The notes below the pieces were generated by a model. The model did not search any database. It was not told the origin of the DNA and saw nothing but the letters and a program-made list of their open reading frames with translations. From Sediminicola sp035798135 (GTDB lineage: Bacteria > Bacteroidota > Bacteroidia > Flavobacteriales > Flavobacteriaceae): a stretch of 64,000 nucleotides of DNA. Below, in pieces: positions 1 through 7,832 of this stretch (within the stretch, counting starts at the first letter, position 1; every line of letters starts with the position of its first letter). The stretch is from contig JAPFBR010000006.1 of assembly GCA_035798135.1 (NCBI GenBank), positions 178,649 to 242,648 of the forward strand, in the 5' to 3' direction. The position numbers and the translations under genes were made by a program.

Positions 1-37
1 TTGTTATGCCAACAACTGGTTTATTTTTCAAAAAAAC

Positions 38-65
38 TGTAACAATCCGTAAATTGAATCATCTA
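38..65 (+). promoter_or_regulatory. Candidate ECF-type promoter of the first sigma operon
   Basis: The element TGTAACAA (38-45) is followed about 13 bases later by CATCTA. It begins 48 bases before the sigma factor start codon. The same TGTAACAA element begins 49 bases before the start of the second ECF sigma gene in this window. An ECF-type -35 element with autoregulation is the natural reading. This is inferred from two copies only. Confidence 0.5.
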
Positions 66-85
66 TTATACAAACGATTCACTTT

Positions 86-643
86 TTGAGCCACCAAGGA
101 GAACATATTAACGAACTGTTGCTATTATGCATGGAAAGCAACGCAGGAGCGCAATTGGAAATATACAATCGCTATTATAAAAGCATGTACAATACTTCCC
201 TAAGAATAGTTAAGGATAGTGCAGAAGCGGAAGATATTATGCAAGAGTCTTTTTTAAGTGCTTTCACCAAGTTGCACACATTTAAAGGCGAAGTAACCTT
301 TGGATCCTGGATAAAAAGAATAGTGGTGAACAACAGTATCCATCACTATCGCAAGCAACAGAAAAAGAATGAGGTTGCCCTTGATACTATTTTGTACAAG
401 GTCAAAGATGATGATGGTATTGATCCAGATCATGGAGTCACTGAATTGATGGCTCAAAAAGTGATGCAGACCATGAATCTATTGCAGGACAATTACAGAG
501 TTGCTTTGACCTTATTTTTAATAGAAGGTTATGATTATGAAGAGATAAGTGAGATCATGAAAATTAGTTATGCTAATTGCAGAACTATTATATCTAGGGC
601 AAAGGAGAGCCTTAGAAAAAAATTAACCCCCGTAATACAATAA
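86..643 (+). CDS. ECF-type RNA polymerase sigma factor
   Basis: A 185-residue sigma-70 family protein of the ECF class, which directs RNA polymerase to a small regulon. Region 2 is visible as IVKDSAEAEDIMQESF near residues 41-56, followed by the FKGEVTFGSWIKRIVVNN core. Region 4, from about residue 130, carries a helix-turn-helix (YDYEEISEIMKISYANCRT). The start is TTG, because no ATG lies in frame at a sensible position and residues just after it match the usual N-terminal length of the family. The next gene begins 2 bases after the stop and encodes a one-helix membrane protein, the usual anti-sigma arrangement. Target genes probably include its own operon (inference). Confidence 0.9.
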   Translation: MSHQGEHINELLLLCMESNAGAQLEIYNRYYKSMYNTSLRIVKDSAEAEDIMQESFLSAFTKLHTFKGEVTFGSWIKRIVVNNSIHHYRKQQKKNEVALDTILYKVKDDDGIDPDHGVTELMAQKVMQTMNLLQDNYRVALTLFLIEGYDYEEISEIMKISYANCRTIISRAKESLRKKLTPVIQ

Positions 644-645
644 TA

Positions 646-1197
646 ATGGACAAGTTAGATACCATATTCAACGAATTAAAAGGTGCTTTCGATAAAGATG
701 AACCTGCTAATGGTCATGAAGCCAGGTTTATCAAGAAATTAAATACCCATAATACTAGGCCAAATAAAGGTTGGGCAATTGGTGCATGGAAACCACTACT
801 AATGGCTGCTTCAATAGCACTGATAGTTTCTATAGGTATAGGGTTTTATTTGGAAAAACCTTCCATGGAACAGCAAATAGCTAAAATTTCCCCAGAAGCC
901 TCCAAAACAGAATTTTATTTTGCAAACCTAATTAATGAACAGACCAAACTCTTGCAAAGTGAAAGTAGGCCCGAGACCAAACAAATGGTGGAAGATGCCA
1001 TGTTCCAATTACATAAATTGGAAAAAGATTATAAAAAAATGGAACAAGATCTTTTAAACGGCGGCAATAGCAAGTTCATTTTGAGTGCCATGGTCACCAA
1101 TTTCCAAACTAGGATAGCTCTTTTGCAGGAGGTCCTACATCAGGTCGAACAGATAAAATCTATTAACGAAAAAGAAAAAACGCACACCCTAATTTAA
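646..1197 (+). CDS. Membrane protein, probable anti-sigma factor
   Basis: A 183-residue protein with a soluble N-terminal part of about 48 residues, one transmembrane helix (about 49-67, PLLMAASIALIVSIGIGF) and a C-terminal domain rich in charged helices. I do not recognise a named anti-sigma domain such as a zinc-binding ZAS motif: there is no HxxxCxxC. The assignment rests on position directly behind the ECF sigma gene (2-base gap), on topology and on size. The C-terminal part (about 95-175) looks like a coiled coil and would lie in the periplasm. It could instead be an envelope sensor that does not bind the sigma factor. Confidence 0.65.
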   Translation: MDKLDTIFNELKGAFDKDEPANGHEARFIKKLNTHNTRPNKGWAIGAWKPLLMAASIALIVSIGIGFYLEKPSMEQQIAKISPEASKTEFYFANLINEQTKLLQSESRPETKQMVEDAMFQLHKLEKDYKKMEQDLLNGGNSKFILSAMVTNFQTRIALLQEVLHQVEQIKSINEKEKTHTLI

Positions 1198-1208
1198 TAT
1201 AAAAGAAA

Positions 1209-2300
1209 ATGAAAAAGTTCATCCCAATTGCAAGTATTATCTTGTTTTTTGCATTGCCCATATTGTCACAAGCCCATGAGGGTAAGTTAAAAGGTAAATA
1301 CACCAAGGAAAAAACAATCAAAAAAGAGTTTGAGGTTAGCTCAAATGCTTTAATGTCCATAGATAATAGTTATGGCAATCTAAATATCACCTCTTGGAAC
1401 GAAAACAGGATCGTAATTGAGGTACGGATCAAGACCAATGGCAACAATGAAGAGAAGGTTCAAAAAAAATTGGATGAAATCTCCGTTAATTTTGAAGCTG
1501 CCAGGGAAATGGTTTCCGCCAAAACAATTTTCAACAAGAACAACAACAATTGGAACTGGAACTGGGGAGGAAGCAATAATGTGAATATGCAGATCGATTA
1601 TTTCATAAAAGTACCTGTAAAGAACAACATTCACCTCAACAATGATTACGGCAGTATCGTATTGGACAGAATAGATGGCCATGCCAAGATCAATTGTGAT
1701 TATGGCAGATTGGAGATTGGCGAATTGAGAGGTAGAAACAATGAGCTTAATTTTGACTATACATCCAAAAGCAGTATTGGCTATATCAATAGTGGCAGTG
1801 TTTCCGCGGACTATTCTGGTTTCACCATTGAAAAGGCAGGGGATCTGGTCATTAAAGCCGATTATACCAACGCTACAGTAACAAAAATGGACAATCTACA
1901 ATACGCCAGTGATTATGGCTCCATTGACATTGGAGAGGCCAATAATGTTCAGGGTAATGGAGATTATATCAATGTAAAACTGGGTATTATCCATGGAAAT
2001 TTAGATATCTCGGCCGACTATGGCTCCCTTAGAATTAAGGAGTTGGCAGCAGATGCGGGTAATGTGCAGATCAAATCTGATTATATGGGAATAACAATAG
2101 GCTATAACCCACAATACCATTTTGATTTTGAGATCAACGCGGAATACGCCGGTGTTAGCGGCAAAGAAAATTTTGAGATGAATATCAGTACTGAAAAGTC
2201 GAACAAAAAATACTACAAAGGCCATTATGGCAAAAGCAATAGCGGAAATAATGTTTCCATAAGCAGTGAATACGGTAGCATATCTTTCAATAAAAATTAA
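1209..2300 (+). CDS. Secreted DUF4097-like beta-solenoid protein
   Basis: 363 residues, beginning with a clear Sec signal peptide (ending in SQA, about residue 22). After a region rich in Asn and Trp, most of the protein consists of irregular repeats of about 15-25 residues, each carrying a DYG, DYS, DYT, DYI or EYG motif followed by alternating hydrophobic residues (NDYGSIVL, CDYGRLEI, SDYGSIDI, ADYGSLRI, SEYGSISF). This pattern is typical of a parallel beta-solenoid of the DUF4097/adhesin kind. It lies 11 bases after the anti-sigma-like gene and probably belongs to the sigma operon. The function is unknown; an envelope or outer-surface location is inferred. Confidence 0.7.
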   Translation: MKKFIPIASIILFFALPILSQAHEGKLKGKYTKEKTIKKEFEVSSNALMSIDNSYGNLNITSWNENRIVIEVRIKTNGNNEEKVQKKLDEISVNFEAAREMVSAKTIFNKNNNNWNWNWGGSNNVNMQIDYFIKVPVKNNIHLNNDYGSIVLDRIDGHAKINCDYGRLEIGELRGRNNELNFDYTSKSSIGYINSGSVSADYSGFTIEKAGDLVIKADYTNATVTKMDNLQYASDYGSIDIGEANNVQGNGDYINVKLGIIHGNLDISADYGSLRIKELAADAGNVQIKSDYMGITIGYNPQYHFDFEINAEYAGVSGKENFEMNISTEKSNKKYYKGHYGKSNSGNNVSISSEYGSISFNKN

Positions 2301-2318
2301 TCTAAAACCACTACGACC

Positions 2319-3044
2319 ATGAAAAAAATTCTGATACTAGGTGTTTCCATGTTGTGCATGACTTTTACCAATGCCCAATGGGGGAAAAAAATAAAAGGGA
2401 ACGGGAATATCATTACAAAAAATAGGACTACAGCATCCTATGATGCCATATCTATATCAGGGTTCTTTGATGTAGAACTTATTGATGGGAAGGAAGGCGG
2501 ACTTACCTTAAAAGGGGAGGAAAACCTTTTAAATCATATCGTTACCGAAGTAAAGGATGGCAAGTTGGTCATCAAGGTTGAAAAAGGGATTAATTTAAGT
2601 CCGTCTACCTGGAAACAGGGCATTTTTATCACCGTCCCTGTAGAAAGTGTTGATGCAGTCACCTTATCTGGTTCTGGGGATATTGTTGGCAAAAAAACAA
2701 TAGAAACCGACAATTTCAAAACAGATATTTCCGGCTCTGGGAATATTTCACTTTCAGTGACTGCCAATTCTGTAAAGGCTACGATTTCTGGTTCTGGGGA
2801 CATCACCTTAAGCGGAAAAACATCGGATTTTGATGTAAGGGTTTCCGGTTCCGGGGACATTAAAGCCTATGGTCTAACTGCCGTAAATGTATCGGCCAAT
2901 GTATCCGGTTCGGCAGGTATTGAAGTGACAGCTACCGAAATGATACAGGCACGCGTCTCAGGTTCAGGGGATATCACCTACCGTGGAAACCCAAAAAAGA
3001 TAGATTCCAAATCATCAGGTTCTGGGGATATCTCCAAGGGTTGA
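2319..3044 (+). CDS. Secreted head-GIN domain protein (DUF2807)
   Basis: 241 residues with a signal peptide ending near TNAQ (residue 20). The N-terminal half (about 30-110) resembles the GIN/DUF2807 head domain with its ISGFFDVEL start. The C-terminal half holds seven copies of SGSGDI-like repeats starting near residues 117, 138, 157, 176, 196, 214 and 233, a period of 19-21 residues that fits one solenoid turn each. It is the last gene of the run, 18 bases after the DUF4097-like gene, and is followed by a hairpin terminator. The role is unknown; co-regulation with the ECF sigma factor is inferred from position. Confidence 0.8.
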   Translation: MKKILILGVSMLCMTFTNAQWGKKIKGNGNIITKNRTTASYDAISISGFFDVELIDGKEGGLTLKGEENLLNHIVTEVKDGKLVIKVEKGINLSPSTWKQGIFITVPVESVDAVTLSGSGDIVGKKTIETDNFKTDISGSGNISLSVTANSVKATISGSGDITLSGKTSDFDVRVSGSGDIKAYGLTAVNVSANVSGSAGIEVTATEMIQARVSGSGDITYRGNPKKIDSKSSGSGDISKG

Positions 3045-3063
3045 GTTCATTCCAAAAACATTT

Positions 3064-3090
3064 AAAAAAGCCCTTATCAAGGGTTTTTTT
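3064..3090. terminator. Bidirectional Rho-independent terminator
   Basis: An A-tract, a CCCTT/AAGGG stem with a 3-base loop, and a 7-base T-tract. It sits between the 3' ends of the convergent GIN gene and the transporter gene. The T-tract runs into the transporter stop codon. Confidence 0.75.
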
Positions 3091-4408
3091 ATTTTTTGGG
3101 CACTCTGGTCAAGAGAAAAGCACCAATGATAAAGAAAACCCCAAGAAAAATAGTCGCATTTCTCATGCTCCCGGTAAGCTGGGCAATAAATCCATACATA
3201 AATGTCCCGATGACAATGCCTATTTTTTCTGAGACATCATAAAAGCTAAAGAACGAGGTCGTATCCTTCGTTTCGGGTATAAATTTGGAATAGGTAGATC
3301 TTGATAGGGCCTGAATTCCTCCCATGACTATACCAACACACCCGGCGGCAATATAAAAATCTGTAGGGGTAATTACAAAATAGGCATAGATACAAATGGC
3401 TATCCACAAAATATTAACCACGATCAAGGTTTTTATGTTTCCAAAGGCCTTGGAAGCTTTTGCCGTTAAAGTAGCGCCAAGAATGGCTACGATCTGTATC
3501 ACAAGAATACTTATGATAAGGCCCATGGTACGCTCATTATCCGAGCCCCAACTAATTTCTTCCTCCCCAAAATAGGTAGCTATGAGCATTACGGTCTGTA
3601 CGGCCATGCTGTACACAAAAAAAGCACCGAGGTACCTTTTTAAACGAACCTCCTTACCCAATTGCCTCCAAACACTTTTTAATTCCCTAAAACCATTGAG
3701 GAACACATGTTCTTTTAGCCCTTCTTTTTTATTGCCTTTGGGTAAATGGTAAAAAGTATATTGGCTAAAAACCATCCACCATATACCAACGGAAAGAAAA
3801 GAATACTTCATCGCTTTTATCTCCGCAATTTCACCGCCATCCGAGGTAATCCCAAAAAAATCGGGCTTCATCACCATAGCCAAATTGAACAACAATAAAA
3901 TTACGCTCCCTATGTACCCCATGGAAAATCCCTTGGCACTGATACCATCCTGTTGTTCTGGATAGGCAATATCCGGCAAGTAGGAGTTGTTAAATGCAAA
4001 GCTGACCCAAAAGCCAACCAGCCCAAAGAAATAACATACCAATCCGAAGTAAATATTTTCCAATGAGAACCAATATAGGCCCATACAGGAAATGCCTCCC
4101 AGGTAGCAGAAAAATTTTAGGAATAGTTTTTTGTTGCCGAGATAATCTGCCACTCCTGACAAGAGCGGGGTAATGATGGCAATAAATAAAAAGGCTGCCG
4201 AGGTAACATAACTGATCAATGGTCCCCTAGCTATTTCCCCGCCAAACAATACAACCTTTTCAATATTGGCACTGCGAAACAAGGCACCATAAAAAATAGG
4301 GAATATTGCAGATGCTATGACCAAGCTGTACACTGAATTTGCCCAATCGTAAAATGCCCAAGCATTCAACAATTTCTTACTCCCCTTTACCAAAGCGATA
4401 CTTCCCAT
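3089..4408 (-). CDS. MFS transporter, UMF1 (Atg22-like) family
   Basis: A 439-residue integral membrane protein with about 11-12 hydrophobic helices. The N-terminal LLNAWAFYDWANSVYSLVI is the hallmark of the UMF1/Atg22-like branch of the major facilitator superfamily. The cytoplasmic loop after helix 6 (around KGNKKEGLKEH) and the second-half motif GGIQALSRSTYSKFIP also fit the family. The substrate is not known for bacterial members. The gene lies downstream of the M48 peptidase gene, with a terminator hairpin between them, so it probably has its own promoter. Membrane location is certain; transport of small metabolites is inferred from the family. Confidence 0.85.
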   Translation of the reverse strand: MGSIALVKGSKKLLNAWAFYDWANSVYSLVIASAIFPIFYGALFRSANIEKVVLFGGEIARGPLISYVTSAAFLFIAIITPLLSGVADYLGNKKLFLKFFCYLGGISCMGLYWFSLENIYFGLVCYFFGLVGFWVSFAFNNSYLPDIAYPEQQDGISAKGFSMGYIGSVILLLFNLAMVMKPDFFGITSDGGEIAEIKAMKYSFLSVGIWWMVFSQYTFYHLPKGNKKEGLKEHVFLNGFRELKSVWRQLGKEVRLKRYLGAFFVYSMAVQTVMLIATYFGEEEISWGSDNERTMGLIISILVIQIVAILGATLTAKASKAFGNIKTLIVVNILWIAICIYAYFVITPTDFYIAAGCVGIVMGGIQALSRSTYSKFIPETKDTTSFFSFYDVSEKIGIVIGTFMYGFIAQLTGSMRNATIFLGVFFIIGAFLLTRVPKK

Positions 4409-4410
4409 AT

Positions 4411-4444
4411 GAAAAAAATAAAGCTGCCCTTTACAGAGCAGCTT
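4411..4444 (-). terminator. Rho-independent terminator of the M48 peptidase gene
   Basis: On the minus strand, AAGCTGC pairs with GCAGCTT around a 10-base loop and is followed by TTATTTTTTT. It lies between the peptidase stop and the transporter start. Confidence 0.75.
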
Positions 4445-4484
4445 GTCAGTTTATAAGTCCAATTATAGTAATGCCTTCATGTTT

Positions 4485-5294
4485 TTACTGAAATGTGGTA
4501 ACCCCAAATTTTCTTGCTTCGGCTTCCGCTTCCGGTGCCCAAACCGTCAGATTATTGATCCTGGTATCGTTGGAAGGGTGGGTGCTCAGAAACTCAGGTG
4601 GTGCCTGTCCACTACTATTGGCTTTCATTCGCTTCCAAAGTTCCGCAGCCTCACGAGGGTTGTACCCTGCAATGGCCATGATCTGAAGTCCGATCTTATC
4701 GGCTTCTGTTTCGTGGCTTCTGCTAAAAGGAAGCATCCCCCCTACTGTAGTACCAATCCCATAAGCTTGATTAAAAATAGCCAAGGTACTTTCGTCCTTT
4801 ATTGCAACGTTCCCGGCCACTGCCCCTAATTGTTGTAAGGTTCCGGCACTCATACGTTGTGCTCCATGATCTGCCAAGGCGTGTGCCACCTCATGCCCCA
4901 TAACCACGGCTATACCGGTTTCCCCCTGACAAATGGGCAAGATACCTGTGTAAAAAACAATTTTACCTCCCGGCATACACCAAGCGTTTACGGTTTCGTC
5001 ATTGACAAGATTGTACTCCCACTTATAATCCTTTAGATATCCTGGATACCCATTGGCGGTCAACCAACGTTCAGAGGCGGCCGCTATGCGTTGCCCTACT
5101 TTGGTGATCATTTTGGCATCTGCTGTTCCCGTCACCACTTTATTCTCTTCCAAGAATTCGTCGTACTGAGCAAAAGCTGTTGGAAACACTTGACTATTAG
5201 GATAAAAATTCAATGTTTTCTGACCAGTAAATGGATTTGTTTTACAGGCCGAGGCAAGTAATAAAAGGGCTGCTACCCATACTATCTTTTTCAT
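4485..5294 (-). CDS. M48 family metallopeptidase, lipoprotein
   Basis: 269 residues. A lipoprotein signal peptide ends with LLLASAC (Cys17), so the protein should be anchored at an envelope membrane facing the periplasm. The zinc site is HEVAH at about residues 134-138, with the third ligand in the SRSHETEADKIG segment. The C-terminal LSTHPSNDTRI is the standard M48 (BepA/LoiP-like) ending. Members act in envelope protein quality control; the substrate here is unknown. The length matches the single-domain members without the TPR tail of BepA. It is transcribed on its own, with a terminator directly downstream. Confidence 0.9.
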   Translation of the reverse strand: MKKIVWVAALLLLASACKTNPFTGQKTLNFYPNSQVFPTAFAQYDEFLEENKVVTGTADAKMITKVGQRIAAASERWLTANGYPGYLKDYKWEYNLVNDETVNAWCMPGGKIVFYTGILPICQGETGIAVVMGHEVAHALADHGAQRMSAGTLQQLGAVAGNVAIKDESTLAIFNQAYGIGTTVGGMLPFSRSHETEADKIGLQIMAIAGYNPREAAELWKRMKANSSGQAPPEFLSTHPSNDTRINNLTVWAPEAEAEARKFGVTTFQ

Positions 5295-5333
5295 GATATA
5301 TGTTCTTTTTTGAAATTTGAAAGTACAAAAATT

Positions 5334-7733
5334 TTACATCCCCGTTAACTCTAAAACAGTAAATTCTTTGCTCAATACAATCGAATGGCTACCATTTAAT
5401 TTGACATCTTCAAACGTTACTGCTTCATTATCCACTTGAATACTTTTAATTTCAAATGGTAGACCATGAAACTTCAATTTTATGGTATCGTATGAAGTTA
5501 TGAACGTGCCGTCCTTAAACTGCTGGATGATCAACTGATCGACTTTCCCTCTTAATTTAAAATTGCGAAGACTATATCTGCCTTTTTTGTAATCAAAACC
5601 ATCCTGACCATCCTCGTAAACGGTAGACTCCTCTGTTCCTTTTTTAAAATACACATCCAAGATCAGTTCTGTGACTACCAATTCACCTACATATTGTTGA
5701 ACCGGGTATTTTGGAATCAAGGCCCCTTCCTTTATAAATAGGGGAACTTTATCTATATCGGCCACCACCCATTTCTCTTTACCCCCCATCACCATTTCAT
5801 CTGTCCAATAATTATACCATTTGCCTCTTGGTATATACATTCTTCTCCCTTGGGCATTTGGTTCCTGTACGGGACAGACCAATATCTGCTCCCCAAAAAT
5901 AAACTCATCCGTTCTAAAATGTGTCTGTTGATCTTCCTGATCAAAATAAACCAAAGACTGTATCATAGGGGTACCTTCCTTACAATAATTCCAGTACATG
6001 GTATATAAATAAGGTAATAGTTGATACCTCAACTCAATAAACTTCCTTACTATATCCGTAACCTCATTATCAAAAGACCAAGGCTCTTGGTCGCCATGGT
6101 CTCCACTGGAATGCACCCTACAAAAAGGGTGAAAAACTCCCATTTGAATCCATCTGGCGAACAACTCCCCATTAGGTTGCTCCGCAAATCCTCCTATATC
6201 GGAACCTATAAATGACATTCCGCTCATACACATACGTTGAACTTGCACGTTGGCTATCCATAAATGTTCCCAAGTCGCCACATTATCACCGGTCCAAGTA
6301 GAAGTATATCGTTGCGCCCCGGAAAAGGCCGATCTGGTAATTACAAATGGCCTCTTGGGATACATGAATTTTTTGACCCCCTCATAGGTTGCCCTTGCCA
6401 TTTGGGTACCATACACATTATGTGCTTTCCTATGGCTGCAGGGATTACCATCATAATCGTGTCGAACATCCAAAGGAAATGTCTTGGTCGGTACTTCCAT
6501 TACAGCCGGTTCGTTCATGTCGTTCCATACCCCTTTAACACCTATGTCAGCAATTAGTTCTTTGTAAAGACCGGCCCACCATTCTCTAACCGCGGGATTG
6601 GTGAAATCAGGAAAATTACATTCTCCAGGCCAAACCTTTCCGCGCATATAAGGACCATCCCCTCTTTTACAGAAATAATCGTTCTCCATTCCCTCTTGGT
6701 ACACCCAGTAATCCTTGTCCACTTTAATTCCTGGATCTATTATTGCTACGGTTTTAAAGCCTTGATCGCTCAATTCCTTTACCATTGCCTTAGGATCAGG
6801 GAAATAACTTTTGTTCCAAGTAAAACAACGAAAACCCTCCATATAATCGATGTCCAAATAAATGGCATCACAAGGAATTTTCAGATCTCTAAATTTGGTT
6901 GCGATCTCTTTTACCCTACTTTCTGGAAAATAGCTCCATTTGGACTGATGAAACCCCAAGACCCAAAGCGGTGGCAATTCTGGTTTCCCCGTGAGGTCGG
7001 TATAAGCCTTAACCACGTTTGAGATTTTTGGCCCATAGAAAAAGTAATAATTCATTTCCCCACCATCAGCCCAAAAACTGGTGATATTTCTTCTTTCTTG
7101 TGCAAAATCAAAGGTTGTTCCAAAGGAATTATCAAAAAAGACGCCGTAGGCCTTATCATTGTGGAGTCCAACATAAAAAGGTATCGCCTTGTACAGTGGA
7201 TCTTGATCTTTCGCAAAAGCATACTGATCCATTGCCCAATTTGTAACTCTTTTCCCTTTTAAATTGGAATGTGTTGCTTTATCCCCCAAGCCATAGAAAC
7301 TCTCCGAAGACTGGGTAATCTTGCTCATTTTTACTGTATTGCCGCCGTACTCATAATTTTCTTCCCAATGAAAGCCTAGCTCATCTTCATTAATGATATT
7401 ACCTTCCAAATCGGAAATTTGGGTCCTTAAAGTCTGCTTATCGACCAAAATTTTCAGTTTGGCTGTGCTGATCAAGTATTCCGTGGGGGTTTCCTCAATT
7501 TCAAGCTCGTTGTATCCGGTACTGACATCCTCGCTTATGGCATATGAAAAATCGGGTTCAAAAATATTTTCTGTGGCATACCTAAACCGCAAAACACTGT
7601 CCCTTAAAACAGTGATTTCCAAAATCACTCCATTTTCTGTAGTGAAATATAATTTGTCTGCCTCTCTTTTATAATCTGAGATAGTATTGGGATATAAATT
7701 TCCCTTATACTCGAGTTCTGTATTCGTAATCAT
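5334..7733 (-). CDS. Glycoside hydrolase family 31 alpha-glucosidase
   Basis: 799 residues, near the usual length for GH31. Domains in order: N-terminal beta-sandwich (to about 250), (beta/alpha)8 barrel (about 250-600) and C-terminal beta domains. The nucleophile Asp lies in WNDMNEP (about residue 405) and the acid/base Asp in TWTGDN (about 483). It releases glucose from the non-reducing ends of alpha-glucans. No signal peptide is visible, so the enzyme should be cytoplasmic and act on oligosaccharides or stored glycogen. The glycogen branching enzyme gene sits just upstream (about 100 bases), which supports a role in alpha-glucan metabolism. Confidence 0.93.
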   Translation of the reverse strand: MITNTELEYKGNLYPNTISDYKREADKLYFTTENGVILEITVLRDSVLRFRYATENIFEPDFSYAISEDVSTGYNELEIEETPTEYLISTAKLKILVDKQTLRTQISDLEGNIINEDELGFHWEENYEYGGNTVKMSKITQSSESFYGLGDKATHSNLKGKRVTNWAMDQYAFAKDQDPLYKAIPFYVGLHNDKAYGVFFDNSFGTTFDFAQERRNITSFWADGGEMNYYFFYGPKISNVVKAYTDLTGKPELPPLWVLGFHQSKWSYFPESRVKEIATKFRDLKIPCDAIYLDIDYMEGFRCFTWNKSYFPDPKAMVKELSDQGFKTVAIIDPGIKVDKDYWVYQEGMENDYFCKRGDGPYMRGKVWPGECNFPDFTNPAVREWWAGLYKELIADIGVKGVWNDMNEPAVMEVPTKTFPLDVRHDYDGNPCSHRKAHNVYGTQMARATYEGVKKFMYPKRPFVITRSAFSGAQRYTSTWTGDNVATWEHLWIANVQVQRMCMSGMSFIGSDIGGFAEQPNGELFARWIQMGVFHPFCRVHSSGDHGDQEPWSFDNEVTDIVRKFIELRYQLLPYLYTMYWNYCKEGTPMIQSLVYFDQEDQQTHFRTDEFIFGEQILVCPVQEPNAQGRRMYIPRGKWYNYWTDEMVMGGKEKWVVADIDKVPLFIKEGALIPKYPVQQYVGELVVTELILDVYFKKGTEESTVYEDGQDGFDYKKGRYSLRNFKLRGKVDQLIIQQFKDGTFITSYDTIKLKFHGLPFEIKSIQVDNEAVTFEDVKLNGSHSIVLSKEFTVLELTGM

Positions 7734-7832
7734 AATCAGTTGGTTTAATCAATACAAAAAATACATTAACGATGGATTCTAAGGCTATCGTATTACCTTA
7801 ATGAATTTTTTAATGGTATAAATATTAGAGTT

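Noticed and set aside
2534..2860. Antisense frame of 108 codons across the GIN gene
   Set aside because: It is the mirror of the SGSGD repeats (low-complexity Pro/Glu/Ser), with no independent support.
4443..4829. Plus-strand frame opposite the M48 gene
   Set aside because: It lies antisense to a clear peptidase and has no family likeness.
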